From: Phycisphaerae bacterium
GTDB lineage: Bacteria; Planctomycetota; Phycisphaerae; Sedimentisphaerales; Anaerobacaceae
Reading direction: 5' to 3'
DNA length: 64,000 nucleotides
Assembly (NCBI GenBank): GCA_030601745.1
Contig: JAUWBI010000001.1
Coordinates: forward strand, 1-64,000
The position numbers and the translations under genes were made by a program. Numbering within the stretch: position 1 is the first letter of the stretch; every line of letters begins with the position of its first letter. Below the pieces are notes generated by a model, which had not been told where the DNA came from, searched no databases, and saw nothing but the letters and a program-made list of their open reading frames with translations. Below are positions 9,249 through 18,079 of the stretch, one piece after another.

Positions 9249-10034
9249 ATGAAAAGAAACGGTTTTACACTGGTTGAGTTGTTGGTAGTAATTGCAGTCA
9301 TCGCAATTCTGATGGCGATTCTGATGCCTGCTTTGAGACTCGCCAAAGACCAGGCCTACGCTGTCGTCTGCGTTAGCAATCTAAGGAACCTCTCCTTGGC
9401 CTGGTTTACATACGCCGAAGAGAATGATAGTACATTAGTTGACGGCCATATCCCCCAGAATACTAATCAACCGAACGCATTCTGGGTGGAAGCCCCACAA
9501 GGTCCCGCCGGTAACTACACAGGCGGCTCCAATCCCACCCTTGAGGACATGCTCAGAGGCATAAGAAGGGGTAAACTGTTTCCCTATGCTAAGAACGTGG
9601 ATGCATATCGCTGCCCGAATGACCGGAGGAGGAGGGACCCAACTCAGAATGCTTTTCGCAGCTATTCGATCGCCGGCGGAATGAATGGGGAAGACAAATA
9701 CGGCTTTAGCAAAAGAGCTATCGAAGTATATGATGAGATAAAAACTCCCAGTATGAAATATGTCTTCGTTGAGGAATCCGATACTCGAGGATGGAACATG
9801 GGCTCCTGGGTCGTAAACCCCACGGGAGATAGCTGGATCGACCCCTTGGCAATCTGGCACAACAAAAGAAGCACCCTGGGATTTGCCGACGGCCACTCAG
9901 AAAAGCACAGATGGGAGGATGAACGCACAATTGAACTTGGTGGAGAAGAGACTTGGGGGGCGGTTAGCCGCAACCAACCCGACAACCCCGACCTGATATA
10001 CATGCAGAGGGGCTATCAATTAAGGCCGGAATAG
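9249..10034 (+). CDS. Prepilin-like protein, H-X9-DG type (array gene 3)
   Basis: This 261-aa protein begins [20 protein letters not shown], nearly identical in DNA to array gene 1 for the first codons, then follows gene 2 in the rest: [20 protein letters not shown] and [19 protein letters not shown], where the H-X9-DG spacing is exact. It thus looks like a mosaic of a gene-1-type head and a gene-2-type body. It has its own copy of the strong promoter and leader. The start is fixed by GGAAAGGAAGGATAGCA. Prepilin peptidase processing and surface export are expected; the substrate or structure it serves is unknown. Confidence 0.8.
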   Translation: MKRNGFTLVELLVVIAVIAILMAILMPALRLAKDQAYAVVCVSNLRNLSLAWFTYAEENDSTLVDGHIPQNTNQPNAFWVEAPQGPAGNYTGGSNPTLEDMLRGIRRGKLFPYAKNVDAYRCPNDRRRRDPTQNAFRSYSIAGGMNGEDKYGFSKRAIEVYDEIKTPSMKYVFVEESDTRGWNMGSWVVNPTGDSWIDPLAIWHNKRSTLGFADGHSEKHRWEDERTIELGGEETWGAVSRNQPDNPDLIYMQRGYQLRPE

Positions 10035-10301
10035 GGCCCGGTCCGGGCAAAAAGCAATGCGGCGTTGTAAACCTCCCAGAACCGCTGGATTTTCCGCGGA
10101 TTATGAAAGTAGCAAATACCGCCTCCACGAAATTCACAGCTCGCCGGCAACGAATACCTTCAACGACGCAACCCTTGCAAAACCAATCGGTTGAACAGCG
10201 TTTTGAAAATTCGGTTTTTGAATTTCAAATTTGTTTCGGATTTTGATATTCGATATTCGGATTTGTACGATATACTAACGACTAAGCACTAACGACTAAA
10301 A

Positions 10302-10874
10302 ATGTTCGATATTTTTGAACAGCCCTGGACATTGCTGATTATAGCAATTCTCGTTTTACCTGTGGTGCTGATGCTCCGCAGGATTTTCCCGGAAAAACGG
10401 TATTGGGGGCAATGGCTTCTGCCGGCCTTTCTGATTGCCTCTGCTTTTGGGTTCGACCTGCTTGTTAAAACCGATTTGGAGAAAATCAACGCCGTAATCA
10501 ACACAGCGGTAAAAGCCGTCGAACAAGAAAATCCCGATGCAATCGAAGCGATTATTTCCGATAACTACCGCGATTCATATCACAATACCAAAAGAGATTT
10601 GATGTATCATTGCAGGGCAAAGCTGTCGGAGCCGCTGGTCGAAAAAAACAAAAAAAGGCCTCCGATAATAGAAATATCATCGCCAAAGGCAACCGTAACT
10701 CTGACCGTCATAATACATTTTGACAAACAAAGCTACGTATATCAGGACATACGGTTAATGTGGGCAAAAGTAAAATTAGACCTGCAAAAAGAGCAGGATA
10801 AAAGATGGCTTATCAATCGAGTTGAAATACTCGAAATCAACATGCGACGAGCCAACTGGCGGGACATCAGATAG
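10302..10874 (+). CDS. Membrane-anchored protein, possible NTF2-like domain
   Basis: This 190-aa protein has two predicted membrane helices at about residues 9-27 (LLIIAILVLPVVLML) and 38-52 (WLLPAFLIASAFGFDLL). A soluble region follows with the alpha-then-beta pattern of NTF2/SnoaL-like folds: INAVINTAVKAVEQENPDAIEAIISDNYRD, then strands with KATVTLTVIIHF and RWLINRVEILEI. I do not recognise a specific family. It stands alone between the prepilin array and a convergent BNR gene. There is no clear ribosome site before the ATG. The 267 bp upstream are AT-rich spacer with small repeats. The function is unknown; a stress or ligand-binding role would be guesswork. Confidence 0.6.
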   Translation: MFDIFEQPWTLLIIAILVLPVVLMLRRIFPEKRYWGQWLLPAFLIASAFGFDLLVKTDLEKINAVINTAVKAVEQENPDAIEAIISDNYRDSYHNTKRDLMYHCRAKLSEPLVEKNKKRPPIIEISSPKATVTLTVIIHFDKQSYVYQDIRLMWAKVKLDLQKEQDKRWLINRVEILEINMRRANWRDIR

Positions 10875-12254
10875 TTATCCTGAATTATACCTGAGTTTAT
10901 AAAGTCTTAACACAGTCGGCTTTGGAACTATTTCTCTCGGACGGTCGCGATTTACCGGCAGTGTTTCCCAGCGAAGCCGGTACTGCACATTCGAGTCTCT
11001 ATCTTCACCGGCGTCCTTTGACCACCGCACCTGCATACCCGCAGAATCAGATTCTAATTTCTTCAACTCTTCAGGCCATAACGGCGTCTCTTCTATTTCA
11101 CCGATGGGCTTCAGCGTTTCTTCATCAAGCTTCCACATTCCAGCCCCATACTTATCGTGACGGTACGATTGTGTTAGAGAACCATCCTTTTTCAGCACTA
11201 CACCAAATACTCTGATTTCGAAGTGGATAGCCCCGCCCCCCTGAAAGTACCAGCGATAGTTCCAATCACTGGTCTGATAAATCTTCCACCGGCCGTTTTC
11301 CAATCTTGCATTGTACACTTGGGTCCTGCCGTTTTTATCAAATTTATGATAGCTGATTACTGGCCGCTCCTTTGAGTCAAATCCTATCCTTGTATTTCCA
11401 TTAATCATACCGCCCTTGACGGGCACCGGGTCAACAATAATCCCCTTTGTATCGATAGTTATTGGCAATGCAATCCGTTCACCTGTTATCGTCTCCCAAC
11501 ACTTCATGTCCTTACTGCGTGCGTATGAAAGGTCGTGGTTGGTATAGCAGTTAGGCGTATCGCGCCAAACCCAGCAAATGTGAAAATACCCGTCCGGCCC
11601 ACGCACGGGACCGACAATGTATGCGTTCATTTTGCCTTGACCATCCATCAGAGGTGTATCAAGCAATCTTCGCCAGGTCTTTGTCTTTAAGTCATACACA
11701 TTGTATATTTGATTGCCGTTGCCGCTGCCTCCATCGCGGTAGGTAAAAATAAGCTCTTCATTTGCACCCTTAATGAATTTCGGATAGGTGCACCTGTTTT
11801 CTTGCCGACCAATCATTTCGGGCACTCGTTTGAAACTATGGATGTCATAAGGTTTGGTTGTTCTAAAGTAAACAAGCCGGTCACAATGCATGTTACCACT
11901 GAGGTGAATATACCCATCCGCATCGATAGCCATCGTGATGTAGTTGTGACTGTCCCAACCTATGGTGGAGCCCAGTCTGCGATAATCCCACTTGTTCGAA
12001 TCTAAAGTTCGCATGGCTACCGTCATCCGCCGTTCCTGGTCATAAAAAGCAACATACTGCCGGCTCCCATTTGTCAGCAGAAAAAAACCAACCGGATGCC
12101 CCGACCACACCGCCGAAACGTCAAGAGACATTTCTACTTCAGGCGCCCTTTGCTTCTTTTCCTCTCCAGAGACCAACGTCGCCGCAAGGACACATAGAAT
12201 CCCCATCGCCAGAATACGTTTCGCCTGGATAATCGTTCTCATACGTAACATCAT
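10875..12254 (-). CDS. Secreted BNR_4-type beta-propeller, possible polysaccharide lyase
   Basis: This 459-aa protein has an N-terminal signal peptide (RILAMGILCVLAATLVSG). A seven-bladed-propeller-like domain follows, with blocks WDSHNYITMAIDADGYIHLSGNMHCDRL, RCTYPKFIKG, FTYRDGGSGNGNQIYNVYD and PVISYHKFDKNGRTQVYNARL. This matches the BNR repeat-containing family (BNR_4), which includes PL24/PL25-type ulvan lyases. The conserved histidines in SHNY and GNMH and the YRDG motif are compatible with such a lyase, but the substrate cannot be read from sequence. The start at 12254 has a perfect AGGAGG six bases upstream. Its neighbour across a divergent promoter region is another secreted protein, so polysaccharide or surface degradation is a fair inference. 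Confidence 0.7.
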   Translation of the reverse strand: MMLRMRTIIQAKRILAMGILCVLAATLVSGEEKKQRAPEVEMSLDVSAVWSGHPVGFFLLTNGSRQYVAFYDQERRMTVAMRTLDSNKWDYRRLGSTIGWDSHNYITMAIDADGYIHLSGNMHCDRLVYFRTTKPYDIHSFKRVPEMIGRQENRCTYPKFIKGANEELIFTYRDGGSGNGNQIYNVYDLKTKTWRRLLDTPLMDGQGKMNAYIVGPVRGPDGYFHICWVWRDTPNCYTNHDLSYARSKDMKCWETITGERIALPITIDTKGIIVDPVPVKGGMINGNTRIGFDSKERPVISYHKFDKNGRTQVYNARLENGRWKIYQTSDWNYRWYFQGGGAIHFEIRVFGVVLKKDGSLTQSYRHDKYGAGMWKLDEETLKPIGEIEETPLWPEELKKLESDSAGMQVRWSKDAGEDRDSNVQYRLRWETLPVNRDRPREIVPKPTVLRLYKLRYNSG

Positions 12255-12410
12255 TTGTCCTCCTGTTACAGCCAAATTACCTTTCTAAGCTAACGGAGCC
12301 GTTACATTTAGTCAACTTTTTTTCGCATAAGTCGACCTGGTCTGGTATACTCTCCTGACAAATGTCAAATGGAGATTTTAATTGGTACTCGCTAATTCAG
12401 GAATAGGAAA

Positions 12411-13910
12411 ATGAAAGGCAAAATAGCAATTACAACCGTGTTCACAGTTATATCGGCTATAGCGGCCCTATTTGTTTTTCCGCTCTCGGTTGGTGCAGCC
12501 GATGCAGCCGCCGGCGCTTCCGTTCAATCAGTTCAATTATCCGCCGACACCCTCGCAGACAAAATCCGCGGAGGCCTGCTCGGTCAACTGCTCGGCAACC
12601 TCAACGGCCTGCATCACGAAATGAAGTACATCAACCAGCCCGGCAGCGTCGAACACTACACACCCAGTCTCCCTGACGGGGCTCGAACCGACGACGACAC
12701 CGACCTCGAATGGGTTTACATCGTTGCGATGCAGCGCACCGGCACCATCTTTATCCCGCCACAAGGCATATCGAGGTTATGGAAATCGCACATCAACCAC
12801 CACATCTGGTGCTCCAACAAGTACGCCCGGCAGCTTATGGACATCGGTATCGACCCACCCTTGACCGGTTGCATTGCGTTGAATCCCTGGGCCGAGTTCA
12901 ACATCTCAGGCCAGTTCTTGTGTGAATCGTTCGGCCTGCTCGCACCCGGAATGCCGCAGACCGCCGCTCGCATCGGCTTACACTACACACACGTCGGCAT
13001 CGAGGGCGAACCCGCACAAACGACACAACTATTCACCACTATGATAGCAAGCGCCTTCATAACCGATGATATGGAAAATATCCTCAATGCGGGCTTTGCC
13101 GCCGTTGACCCTGAAAGTGAAATCCGCACCATCGTTGCCGACGTCCGCCGCTGGCACCGGCAACACCCCCTTGATTGGCGCACTACACGCCGCCTCGTCA
13201 GGCAGAAATACAGTCGCCACAATGGGGCGATGCGCGACAAAAACGGATACGAGCTCAACACCGCCTCCACAATTGCCGCCCTACTCTATGGCAAAGGAGA
13301 CTTCGTCGAAACCCTGCGCACCGCTTTCAACTTTGGGTGGGACGCCGACAACAACGCCGCTACTGCTGCGACCATCGTAGGTGTTATCAAAGGCCACAGG
13401 TGGATGCAGGAACAGGGCTGGAACATCCGGGACCGCTATCGCAATACAACCCGCGAAGGAATGCCCAACGACGAAACCATCAGCAGCTTCGCTAATCGTC
13501 TCATCGCCCTGGCCGAACGCTTAATCACCGAACGCGGCGGGCAGAAGTACATCAGCGATGGCCAAACTGTCTATCGCATCCGTCTTGAAAAACCCGCAAA
13601 TGTTGAACCGCTGTCCAACCCGGCCGACCAATTCACCCGCCTCCAATCAAAAATGAAACCAGAAATCGAAAGCTCCCTGGCCCCCGGCTCAACGCCCCGG
13701 CAGCAGGCTCGGGCCGTCTACCTGGCCATCTGCCTCGACCTGGCCGAAAACCTCCGTCAACAGCACCCTGACCAATGGTCACGAGCACTGGCCGCCTTGA
13801 ACAATCACCCGGGACTGCTGAAAGTCCTGTTCAACTCCCCCACTCCCGCCGCTGCCAAACTCCGCACCCGTGCCGCCGCCGTGGGACTCAAAAAGCCCAA
13901 AAAACCATAA
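12411..13910 (+). CDS. Secreted ADP-ribosylglycohydrolase-family protein
   Basis: This 499-aa protein has a signal peptide (about residues 1-30). The catalytic fold is of the ADP-ribosylglycohydrolase family. The first metal motif is TDDDTDLEW, near residue 94, and the second is FGWDADNNAATAATIVGVIKG, near 305-325. Known ARH enzymes remove ADP-ribose from proteins in the cytoplasm. Here the signal peptide places the enzyme outside the cytoplasm, where ADP-ribosyl substrates are not expected, so it may be a glycosidase or another hydrolase on the same fold. The C-terminal 100 residues, rich in QxxR and PxxA, are unassigned. A clear hairpin terminator follows. The divergent neighbour is the BNR_4 protein. 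Confidence 0.75.
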   Translation: MKGKIAITTVFTVISAIAALFVFPLSVGAADAAAGASVQSVQLSADTLADKIRGGLLGQLLGNLNGLHHEMKYINQPGSVEHYTPSLPDGARTDDDTDLEWVYIVAMQRTGTIFIPPQGISRLWKSHINHHIWCSNKYARQLMDIGIDPPLTGCIALNPWAEFNISGQFLCESFGLLAPGMPQTAARIGLHYTHVGIEGEPAQTTQLFTTMIASAFITDDMENILNAGFAAVDPESEIRTIVADVRRWHRQHPLDWRTTRRLVRQKYSRHNGAMRDKNGYELNTASTIAALLYGKGDFVETLRTAFNFGWDADNNAATAATIVGVIKGHRWMQEQGWNIRDRYRNTTREGMPNDETISSFANRLIALAERLITERGGQKYISDGQTVYRIRLEKPANVEPLSNPADQFTRLQSKMKPEIESSLAPGSTPRQQARAVYLAICLDLAENLRQQHPDQWSRALAALNNHPGLLKVLFNSPTPAAAKLRTRAAAVGLKKPKKP

Positions 13911-13929
13911 AATAACTAAAGTCATGTAG

Positions 13930-13965
13930 GGTGCGATTTTTCGCACCACTGCTCTTATTTTTTTG
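13930..13965 (+). terminator. Rho-independent terminator
   Basis: A seven-base stem GGTGCGA/TCGCACC (13930-13936 and 13941-13947) with a TTTT loop is followed by a T-rich tract to about 13963. It sits 20 bases after the ADP-ribosylglycohydrolase-family gene and separates it from hisF. Confidence 0.6.
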
Positions 13966-14090
13966 CACGGATTTACTTGTGAAATCCGGGTTTTATTTTC
14001 TCGAATACTAAATTGCTGTTTGGTATACTTCTGTAGTAAATGCGAAGCTAAGATTTTGCCGAATGCCGACCAATTAAGGAGAAAGAACGT

Positions 14091-14855
14091 ATGGATTACA
14101 GAAGAATCATTCCGTGCCTGGATGTAAAAGACGGCCGATTGGTCAAAGGCATCAATTTTGTCCAGCTCAAAGACGTCGGCGACCCCGCTGAAAATGCCGC
14201 TGTTTACAGCCAGGCGGGAGCGGACGAATTGGTCTTTCTGGATATTACCGCAACACTTGAAAAGAGAAAAACCCTCCTCGACGCCGTAAAAAGAACCGTC
14301 GAGAGAATTTCAGTGCCGTTGACCGTCGGTGGCGGAATCGGCAGTTGCCAGGCGATTGAAGAATTGCTCGATATAGGTGCATCGAAGGTATCTATGAATA
14401 CCGCTGCTGTGCAGAATCCGGATTTTGTTAAAGAGGCGGTCGATGAATTCGGCAGCGAAAAAATCACCGTTGCAATAGATACCTCCAGCAATTCACAATT
14501 GCCGTCCGGCTTTGAAGTTATAGTTACAGGAGGCACTATCGGAACAGGAATCGACGCTGTCGAGTGGGCAAAAAGGGTTGAGGATTTGGGCGCGGGGGCA
14601 ATCCTGCCAACAAGTATGGACACTGATGGCACACAGGCTGGATACGATATCCCGATGACTAAGGCAATAGCTGATGTGGTCGCACTGCCGGTAATCGCAT
14701 CCGGCGGAGCCGGAACGCTCGAACACTTATACCAGGTCATTGTTGAGGCAGGGGCAGACGCCGTTCTTGTGGCCTCAATAGCACACTTTGGAAAGTACAC
14801 TATAACGCAAATGAAAGAGTACCTCGCACAGCGCCAAATACCCGTGAATCTTTAG
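14091..14855 (+). CDS. hisF: Imidazole glycerol phosphate synthase cyclase subunit
   Basis: This 254-aa TIM-barrel enzyme of histidine biosynthesis converts PRFAR plus ammonia to imidazole glycerol phosphate and AICAR. The two catalytic aspartates are in the canonical positions, D11 (IPCLDVKDGR) and D130 (KITVAIDTSS). Phosphate-binding loops TVGGGIGS and VIASGGAGTLEH are present. The length is standard. The ATG follows AAGGAGAAAG. No hisH, hisA or other his gene is nearby, so the glutaminase partner must be encoded elsewhere. The downstream neighbour is convergent. Confidence 0.95.
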   Translation: MDYRRIIPCLDVKDGRLVKGINFVQLKDVGDPAENAAVYSQAGADELVFLDITATLEKRKTLLDAVKRTVERISVPLTVGGGIGSCQAIEELLDIGASKVSMNTAAVQNPDFVKEAVDEFGSEKITVAIDTSSNSQLPSGFEVIVTGGTIGTGIDAVEWAKRVEDLGAGAILPTSMDTDGTQAGYDIPMTKAIADVVALPVIASGGAGTLEHLYQVIVEAGADAVLVASIAHFGKYTITQMKEYLAQRQIPVNL

Positions 14856-14927
14856 TTGCTCATTTGTTACTGCTGATTATTTGGTACATTTGGGGGGAAA
14901 GTGGCTAATTCCCAAAAGCTGCTGCGT

Positions 14928-16673
14928 TCATTCATCCAAAAGCTTGATGAGTTCGGTATCGCCGGGTTTAGCCCAGGACTTGATGTATTCTATACCATAT
15001 TTCGGATCAATATAATAAAGCTCTACCATCTGTTGCTCCCACTCTTTCCGTGGGAGCTTCTTCTTATTTAGAGCATTCATAAGCGCGCGCATCCGGAAGT
15101 GACGTGCACGCTCAATGGTGGCCTCTATATCGGGATGGTGTGTGACTCCGAGGTCGGTCCCTTCGGGGTCAGAAATGAACTCATCCAGTAGAGGCCTGAT
15201 TTCGGTACATCCCTTGTCCGCCAGAAGCTCCCATACTGCACTGAGAACTTCAGAGTCACGAATGCCGAAACTCGCGGGGTCGTAAAACATCTCCAAGAGT
15301 ACCGATTTGATATCGTCGCCTTGTGTTCTTATCAATGCTCCGATTCCGTATATGTGTCGTATGCGATATCTTCTCTTAAGCAGTTGGGAAAGACGGACAT
15401 CATTGTTATCCGCAACTTCTTCCACAGTGCAAAGTCGGACAACCCGCTCTTTGCGACGTGGCCCCGGAAATTTCAGTACCAGGTCGCTTAGTGGATCGAG
15501 GGTGTTATCTATATACCTTGGCACCCCAAATAGCGAGTGTTGTTGCTCCATGTCCCCAAGCCATAAAGAAAGCACCCTGTCGACACAATCCTCATCCCCC
15601 ACTTCTACAAGAAGCCTCAACGCGCTGCTAACAAGGCCAAGATAAGCCTCAAGCTCTTTGACCTTAAGATACTTGCGTTTCGCCCAGTTCGCCCAGACAG
15701 CTTTGTAATAAACCTCGATAGCATGTATTACATCATCCTGGGGTATCTCGGACTTCGAAAGTAATTTGAGGTACTCCAGTGCAACGCGACTCTCATCCAG
15801 GCTATTGCTGTCCCTGAACGTTGAAAGAACGCCGTCAAAAATAATATCCTTCGTCTTGTCATCGCCGTAAACGTAATCGTACAAACCACACAAAATCTCC
15901 CACGCTTTGTCCAGCGTCACGTAACGACCCACCTGTATCCCCAGACGCTGGTTCCTGGGATTAACCAAATAAATGCCGCCGTGTTCTACAGCAATGCGGT
16001 AAAGTCCAGCAGGTCCTTCTGCCACCTCGCTGAGGGCAAATATACCCTCATCCGCTTCTCTCATATAATCTACCATATCAGGAAATACAGTACATAGAGC
16101 TTCAATCTCTCGAATTTCCATCGGTGGGTAACTCTTAAACACTTGCAGCCGAAGGTTACAGCGGACGAAAGCCTTAGGACACATCTTGCTGAGTATGCTC
16201 TCTCTGAGATCCTTTGCGTTCGGTATCACATCTTTCACCTTTCCCTGTACAAGGATATCGGACTTCTCTACCACATAGCGTAGTGATGGAGCGACGTCTT
16301 TCGCTATTAGACTTTTACCATCGGGCACATATTTTTGCTGGATTGCCCACAACTCCTTTACGGACAAATTTGCCAGGGCTTGCTTAAGTGCGATAACAAT
16401 ATCGCTGTCGGCAACAGGCTCCGAACCATCCTGGAAATGAAGCTCAAGAAGCCTATCGAGGCCGAGACTATCAGCACTTTGAGTTCTGGCCAAAAACGTT
16501 ATGGCCACCCACGCAAAACAAATGCCCACACTAACAACTAAAGCAGACCATCCCCGTCTCGCCCATCGGCGCCGATGCAACACTGGCTTCACACTTGCTT
16601 CCACGTCCTGGCGGAAATCGGAAGGCAGCGACGGCAACCTTTGTCCTTTCAAACTCTCCAGCATGTCATCCAT
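14928..16673 (-). CDS. Anti-sigma-like single-pass membrane protein
   Basis: This 581-aa protein starts MDDMLESLKGQ, overlapping the ECF sigma factor stop by 8 bases, with AGGAGG ahead. It has a basic cytoplasmic head of about 42 residues (HRRRWARRGW), one membrane helix (SALVVSVGICFAWVAITFL) and a large outer domain of about 500 residues rich in helices. I recognise no named domain in that region. No zinc-binding HxxxCxxC anti-sigma motif is seen in the head. Translational coupling, topology and position directly after the sigma gene strongly suggest it regulates that sigma factor, as is common in Planctomycetota. An alternative is a target gene carried in the same operon. Confidence 0.6.
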   Translation of the reverse strand: MDDMLESLKGQRLPSLPSDFRQDVEASVKPVLHRRRWARRGWSALVVSVGICFAWVAITFLARTQSADSLGLDRLLELHFQDGSEPVADSDIVIALKQALANLSVKELWAIQQKYVPDGKSLIAKDVAPSLRYVVEKSDILVQGKVKDVIPNAKDLRESILSKMCPKAFVRCNLRLQVFKSYPPMEIREIEALCTVFPDMVDYMREADEGIFALSEVAEGPAGLYRIAVEHGGIYLVNPRNQRLGIQVGRYVTLDKAWEILCGLYDYVYGDDKTKDIIFDGVLSTFRDSNSLDESRVALEYLKLLSKSEIPQDDVIHAIEVYYKAVWANWAKRKYLKVKELEAYLGLVSSALRLLVEVGDEDCVDRVLSLWLGDMEQQHSLFGVPRYIDNTLDPLSDLVLKFPGPRRKERVVRLCTVEEVADNNDVRLSQLLKRRYRIRHIYGIGALIRTQGDDIKSVLLEMFYDPASFGIRDSEVLSAVWELLADKGCTEIRPLLDEFISDPEGTDLGVTHHPDIEATIERARHFRMRALMNALNKKKLPRKEWEQQMVELYYIDPKYGIEYIKSWAKPGDTELIKLLDE

Positions 16674-17262
16674 CGTTACTGACCTCCTTCGAAGAAAATA
16701 ATTTTCCATATTCTCTGCGAAACGCCTTCCTCCCGCGGGTAAGCCGCGATTCAACTGCTTTTTCTGATATTCCCATTGCCTTGGCAATACCTTTCGTGCT
16801 TTGGCCGTTCAGATATTTGCAAATCAGCACCTCCTGATGATGCGGATTGAGTCCTGACAGTACCAGTTTGACATCAGAAGTGTTATCATCTTCGCTTGCC
16901 GCGCGCCCTTGAGAAGCAGTAACCTCTCGCATCTGTGCCCGCAACTTTGCCCCGCGGGTAGTGCTGCGCAGGGCTTCGTGGATTTTGTTCATCGCAATCC
17001 CGGACAGCCACGACCACAGACTACCTTTGGCAGCGTCAAATGTCCGGATACGCTCGATGGCCAGCACAATGACTTCCTGCGCAACATCAGCGGCTGCTTC
17101 CGGATCTGCCTGAAGACGTGCGAGCGAGAACCGGTAGAGCGGCCCTGCGTATAGCCTATAGAACTCATCCCAGGCGCGGAGCTTGCCCCTGAGCAGCGCC
17201 TTTGCCAGCCAGCGGTCTTTCCTTATCTGTGTCTTGGCTTGAGCTTTGATACTGTTCTCCAT
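16666..17262 (-). CDS. ECF-family RNA polymerase sigma factor
   Basis: This 198-aa protein has region 2 at about residues 25-90 (FYRLYAGPLYRFSLARL, AADVAQEVIVLAIERI, GSLWSWLSGIAMNKI) and region 4 at about 130-185 (LNPHHQEVLICKYLNGQSTK, then MGISEKAVESRLTRGRKAF as the helix-turn-helix). There is no region 3, as expected for the ECF class. It directs RNA polymerase to a stress or surface regulon. The downstream overlapping gene encodes a probable membrane anti-sigma. The ribosome site before the ATG is weak. Confidence 0.9.
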   Translation of the reverse strand: MENSIKAQAKTQIRKDRWLAKALLRGKLRAWDEFYRLYAGPLYRFSLARLQADPEAAADVAQEVIVLAIERIRTFDAAKGSLWSWLSGIAMNKIHEALRSTTRGAKLRAQMREVTASQGRAASEDDNTSDVKLVLSGLNPHHQEVLICKYLNGQSTKGIAKAMGISEKAVESRLTRGRKAFRREYGKLFSSKEVSNDG

Positions 17263-17968
17263 ATCTCAGGAGTTTCTTCTTTCATAATTATATTGTAATT
17301 TTCCAGAAAAATCCTTCGCTTTGGAGGGAAAAATATATGGATTCTCATCGAAAAATCGGTCAGTCTACAGCAGTGAAGGGTTGTTCGATCTTCAAAACGC
17401 CGTAACCGGTGGAGCCATAAATTCCCAAAAGTCGCTGCCTGAATTGGCCGATAGGAGGAGGGTTAGCGGGCTGACTTACTATCGTGTTGTGCATCCCGTT
17501 AGAGGTCCCGATCGGGCTGCAGGATTCGGCGTTCGCGACTTACTTCTAACAGCGTGCACAGAAGAGGATTGGCGATGTTTGGCAAATTCAAAAAAACCAG
17601 ATTACCCTTGAAAATCGAGCCGTTTACTATTCGCTGGTATCCGAGCAATAGAAGCTGTGCCAATGCTCGCAGCCGAAAGGGCAAACCCGAACAAATGCCG
17701 CCGTTAATGGTCCGCAAGGCCGAGTGGCGCCGATAAAATACCCCTTACACGCAGATATTTTCGAACTCCAACACCTAAAAGACCTACTTTTTGCGAAAAA
17801 AATCTCAAGAGAATCAATAGTCAGTAATCAATAATCAATTCCTGCACTTCTAAGCGCCTACAAATAAAGCAGTTACATTAAATATGCTAATTTAGGAAAT
17901 CTGGTGTATCCTAACGTATCTTTCCTATTTTAACTAAAGTTTCTGATTAGCATCCTCCGATACTTATT
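17263..17968. other. Intergenic, no firm gene
   Basis: About 700 bases without a convincing gene. TATAAT near 17291-17296 on the minus strand may serve the sigma operon. On the plus strand, ATG 17575 opens a 53-codon frame (MFGKFKKTRLPLKIEPFTIR...). It lacks a clear ribosome site and family match, so I do not call it a gene. The segment 17395-17560 is GC-richer than its surroundings and could hold a small RNA. Confidence 0.4.
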
Positions 17969-18042
17969 ATTGCTCATTATAGCAAGTTGCCTATTTTAAC
18001 ACCTATGCCGCTATGGACAGGCCTGTGTGGCATAATAGGCAA
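17969..18042 (+). promoter_or_regulatory. Nested inverted repeats ahead of B12-domain gene
   Basis: TTGCCTATT (17987-17995) pairs with AATAGGCAA (18034-18042). Inside lie TATGCC (18004-18009) with GGCATA (18029-18034), and at the centre the perfect palindrome ACAGGCCTGT (18017-18026). A small TTGCT/AGCAA hairpin (about 17970-17985) precedes them. The whole could fold as one long stem 40 bases before the ATG at 18080. It may be an operator or a structured leader; it matches no riboswitch I know, including the cobalamin B12 box. Confidence 0.5.
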
Positions 18043-18079
18043 TATGCATCAAGTGGAGAGTATTTTGGGAGATTGAATT

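Noticed and set aside
17321..17736. Small plus-strand frames upstream of the B12-fold gene
   Set aside because: Short, overlapping each other on both strands, without ribosome sites or recognisable domains.
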